Shown: positions 62,141 to 64,000 of the stretch, piece after piece
How positions within the stretch are numbered: the stretch's first letter is position 1
Layout of the letters: each line of letters opens with the position of its first letter
Assembly (NCBI RefSeq): GCF_900115365.1
Contig: NZ_FOWD01000010.1
Span: 1-64,000 of the forward strand
DNA from: Anaerocolumna aminovalerica
GTDB taxonomy: Bacteria > Bacillota > Clostridia > Lachnospirales > Lachnospiraceae
Reading direction: 5' to 3'
DNA length: 64,000 nucleotides
Translations under genes and position numbers: made by a program
The notes under the pieces: generated by a model
What the model was told of the DNA's origin: nothing
The model's database searches: none
What the model saw: the letters and a program-made list of their open reading frames with translations, nothing else

Positions 62141-62165
62141 ATACCCTATTACTACAAGGATGACC
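62141..62165. promoter_or_regulatory. attR of the sleC element
   Basis: Element arm ATACCCTATTAC (62141-62152), five bases, core GGATGACC (62158-62165), then host CAATGGGG. The arm is the inverted partner of the attL arm at 37892-37903, with one mismatch. Confidence 0.85.
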
Positions 62166-62543
62166 CAATGGGGAAGTAAATATCTTGGAGATCAGGGTTA
62201 TGAAGCCATCCAAATCCTACGTAATTATTACGGCGATACTATATTCATTAATACAGCACCGGAAGTAGCAGGGGTACCTTCCTCCTGGCCGGGCAGTAAT
62301 TTGACCATCGGATCCACCGGGCAGCCGGTAAGAACCATTCAGGAACAGCTAAATGCAGTTGCCAATGTCTATAGCATCATACCAAAAGTTGCAGTGGATG
62401 GAAATTTCGGTGAAGGTACTGCCGAGGCAGTAAGAGCGTTTCAAAGAACTTTTGGTTTGCCTGCTAATGGAATTGTTGATTTACCTACATGGTATCGAAT
62501 ATCAGAATTATATGTAGCAGTAACCCGTATTGCAGAATTATAA
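62166..62543 (+). pseudogene. sleC: Spore cortex-lytic enzyme SleC, 3' part
   Basis: Encodes the last 125 residues. It begins QWGSKYLGDQGYEAIQILRN, the direct continuation of the PGWMT that ends the 5' part. It ends with a peptidoglycan-binding domain (GQPVRTIQEQLNAVANVYS; VDGNFGEGTAEAVRAFQRTF) and VAVTRIAEL, as in clostridial SleC. An ATG at 62160 within the core could mimic a start but has no ribosome binding site. Annotated alone it would be misread as a small peptidoglycan-binding protein. Confidence 0.93.
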
Positions 62544-62595
62544 AAACAAATTATTCAAGGACTTAATAAAATAGATTGATAGATAATTAAAATAA

Positions 62596-62660
62596 TTAAG
62601 AGGCATATAAATAGATGTATTAGTTAGAAAGATAATAGCATCCATTTATATGCCTCTTAA
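62596..62660 (+). terminator. Long hairpin after sleC
   Basis: TTAAGAGGCATATAAATAGATG pairs with its complement at 62639-62660 with one mismatch (22-bp arms, 21-nt loop). It lies 52 bases after the sleC stop and probably ends its transcript. Confidence 0.65.
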
Positions 62661-62772
62661 TATTTACAGCCCTGTATTTAAACCGGTCTTGAAACAGGAA
62701 GAAATAAAAGGGAATTATTCGGATATATATCAGCGGGAGAATGTCAATAATTTATTAAAAGACAAGCTTTAA
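62650..62772 (+). CDS. Possible 40-residue protein
   Basis: The frame MPLNIYSPVFKPVLKQEE... to NLLKDKL is protein-like, but its start lies inside the hairpin arm and no ribosome binding site is visible. Possibly a gene remnant. The rest of 62773-63198 is AT-rich, with a terminator-like hairpin near 62800-62833 ending in TTTTTT. No recognisable PyrR or arginine operator was seen before carA. Confidence 0.2.
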   Translation: MPLNIYSPVFKPVLKQEEIKGNYSDIYQRENVNNLLKDKL

Positions 62773-63198
62773 GATATAAGGAAAGTTATATCATTTCAAA
62801 AGGTTCGATTACTTTAAATCGAGTGGGTTTTTTCAAAAATTACTCAGTTTTTAATCTAAAAAACAAATGAAACTTAAATTATTTATTATATATATTTATA
62901 AATAAGATTATGAATAATAATAAATACATTTGAATAAAAATTAATAAACTATTGTATTTAAAAAAAAGTTGTGATAGAATCTTATCAATTTGGGTACCTA
63001 TAATTAGCATAGGAATAGAAGTATAACAATTGGGTTCATACCTATTCTTTGCGTAAGTAAATATCATGTTATATAACATTTTTCATGAAATTAGTATTAC
63101 AAATAAAATACCGGTAATAAGAAAATAGAATCGTATTTACTTTTATAAATTTGCAAATTTATTGTTACTATAGACAAGTTTTTGAAAGGGAGAAAATT

Positions 63199-64000
63199 AT
63201 GAAAGCATTTTTGATTCTGGAAGATGGTAATGTCTTTATGGGAAAAAGTATTGGATCAACCCGGGAAATAATTAGCGAGATTGTATTTAATACTTCTATG
63301 ACCGGTTATCTGGAAATACTGACGGATCCTTCTTATGCCGGTCAGTCCGTTGTGATGACATATCCGTTGATAGGCAACTATGGTATCTGTTATGAAGATA
63401 TGGAATCAACAAAACCATGGGTAGGGGGCTATATTGTAAAAGAATTAGCAAGGCATCCAAGTAATTTCCGAAGTGAGAGTAGTATTGAGGAATTCTTAAA
63501 AGAAAAAGATATTCCCGGAATAGCAGGTATTGATACCAGGGCATTAACAAAGATATTAAGAGAGAAAGGTACCATGAATGGTATGATTACTATCAACGGG
63601 AACTTTAACCTACAGGAAGTTGTTGAAAAATTAAAGAATCACCATTCTACTAATACAGTGAATTTAGTGACCTGTAAGGAGAAGAAAACTATTCTTTCAG
63701 AAGACTACAAGTTAACAGAGGCAGAAAAAGCAAGAAGGGGACTTAAAGTACATCCTTATAAAACCGGTAAATTTAAAACAGCATTATTGGATCTTGGTTC
63801 TAAAAATAACATAGCAGCTTGTCTGCTAAAAAGAGGATGTGATGTTACGGTGTACCCGGCATTTACAAAAGCAGAAGAAATTATTGGAGATAGTCCGGAT
63901 GGAATTATGTTATCCAATGGTCCTGGAGATCCTAAAGAATACGCTGATATTATCAAGGAAGTAAAGAAATTATATGATAGTAATATACCTATCTTTGCAA
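63199..64000 (+). CDS. carA: Carbamoyl-phosphate synthase small subunit (3' end outside window)
   Basis: The first 267 codons of CarA, which supplies ammonia from glutamine for carbamoyl phosphate in pyrimidine and arginine synthesis. The start follows GAAAGGGAG. The N-terminal domain has the typical FLILEDGNVFMGKSIGS and VFNTSMTGYLEILTDPSYAG, then GIAGIDTRALTKILREKGT. The glutaminase domain has begun (LDLGSKNNIAACLLKRGC; LSNGPGDPKEY). The catalytic Cys region lies beyond the window end. Confidence 0.95.
   Translation, partial: MKAFLILEDGNVFMGKSIGSTREIISEIVFNTSMTGYLEILTDPSYAGQSVVMTYPLIGNYGICYEDMESTKPWVGGYIVKELARHPSNFRSESSIEEFLKEKDIPGIAGIDTRALTKILREKGTMNGMITINGNFNLQEVVEKLKNHHSTNTVNLVTCKEKKTILSEDYKLTEAEKARRGLKVHPYKTGKFKTALLDLGSKNNIAACLLKRGCDVTVYPAFTKAEEIIGDSPDGIMLSNGPGDPKEYADIIKEVKKLYDSNIPIFA

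Larger units (their letters stand above)
37879..62165. mobile_element. Skin-like serine-recombinase element carrying a tailocin, inserted in sleC
   Basis: The element is bounded by the shared 8-bp core GGATGACC (37879-37886 and 62158-62165), giving about 24.3 kb. One end has a large serine recombinase transcribed towards attL. The interior has a lysogeny switch, early genes, a capsid-less contractile tail module and lysis genes. The other end has an SOS-type repair pair. Removing it joins ...TGG ATG ACC to CAA TGG GGA... in frame and yields a 421-residue SleC. The junction of the two element ends gives ATACCCTATTAC-tacaa-core-atatt-GTAACAGGGTAT, a dyad expected of attP. Confidence 0.93.

Noticed and set aside
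62160-62543. A free-standing 127-residue peptidoglycan-binding protein
   Set aside because: The apparent ATG lies inside the att core and lacks a ribosome binding site; the frame is the exact continuation of the sleC 5' part.

Overview
The window is AT-rich DNA from a spore-forming anaerobic Firmicute, most likely a Lachnospiraceae-type clostridium. This rests on an anaerobic class III ribonucleotide reductase, a hybrid-cluster protein, clostridial spore cortex hydrolase SleC, AGGAGG-type ribosome binding sites, TTG/GTG starts and PBSX-like phage genes. No rRNA, tRNA or CRISPR array was seen. All coordinates and motifs were read by eye and no database search was run.

Positions 1-36900 are chromosomal. 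In order they carry: nrdD behind two NrdR boxes; thyA and folA; a chemotaxis receptor; a Crp/Fnr regulator; a Nudix hydrolase; a Fur-boxed siderophore ABC importer (10780-14706); hcp behind a perfect GTAAC-N4-GTTAC palindrome, followed by a hemerythrin pair; a GNAT protein; ilvE; a stand-alone ATP-dependent DNA ligase; thpR; a purine uptake and catabolism locus (BMP lipoprotein, nucleoside ABC transporter, three-subunit xanthine dehydrogenase, guanine-deaminase-like enzyme, GntR/UTRA regulator; 23713-34116); a Gfo/Idh/MocA oxidoreductase; and a polysaccharide deacetylase. Two families of structured intergenic repeats are present: A at 1-290 and 8729-9180, and B at 10586-10699 and 61141-61256.

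The main discovery is at 37879-62165. A 24.3-kb element with a large serine recombinase splits sleC, the spore cortex-lytic enzyme gene, between an 8-bp core (GGATGACC). Precise excision would restore a 421-codon sleC in frame, and it would also rebuild attP and attB sites with dyad symmetry around the core. sleC has a SigK-like promoter, so the arrangement looks like a skin-type element that could be excised in the mother cell.

The cargo is a contractile phage-tail module with sheath, tube, frameshifted tail chaperone, tape measure, LysM and hub proteins, baseplate J, fibres, XkdX, XhlA, holin and amidase. There is no terminase, portal, capsid protease or major capsid gene. Where those genes would be expected there is an array of five ~130-bp repeats and a C-terminally shortened Gp20-type scaffold protein. 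This points to an R-type tailocin (diffocin/PBSX-like) rather than a viable phage. The element also carries a repressor/ImmA lysogeny switch with repeated operators, a DUF927 ATPase, an unexplained cluster of GGGAAC motifs, and an SOS-type pair (Y-family polymerase with LexA boxes, and an SRAP protein). After attR come the 3' part of sleC and the start of carA, which runs off the window.
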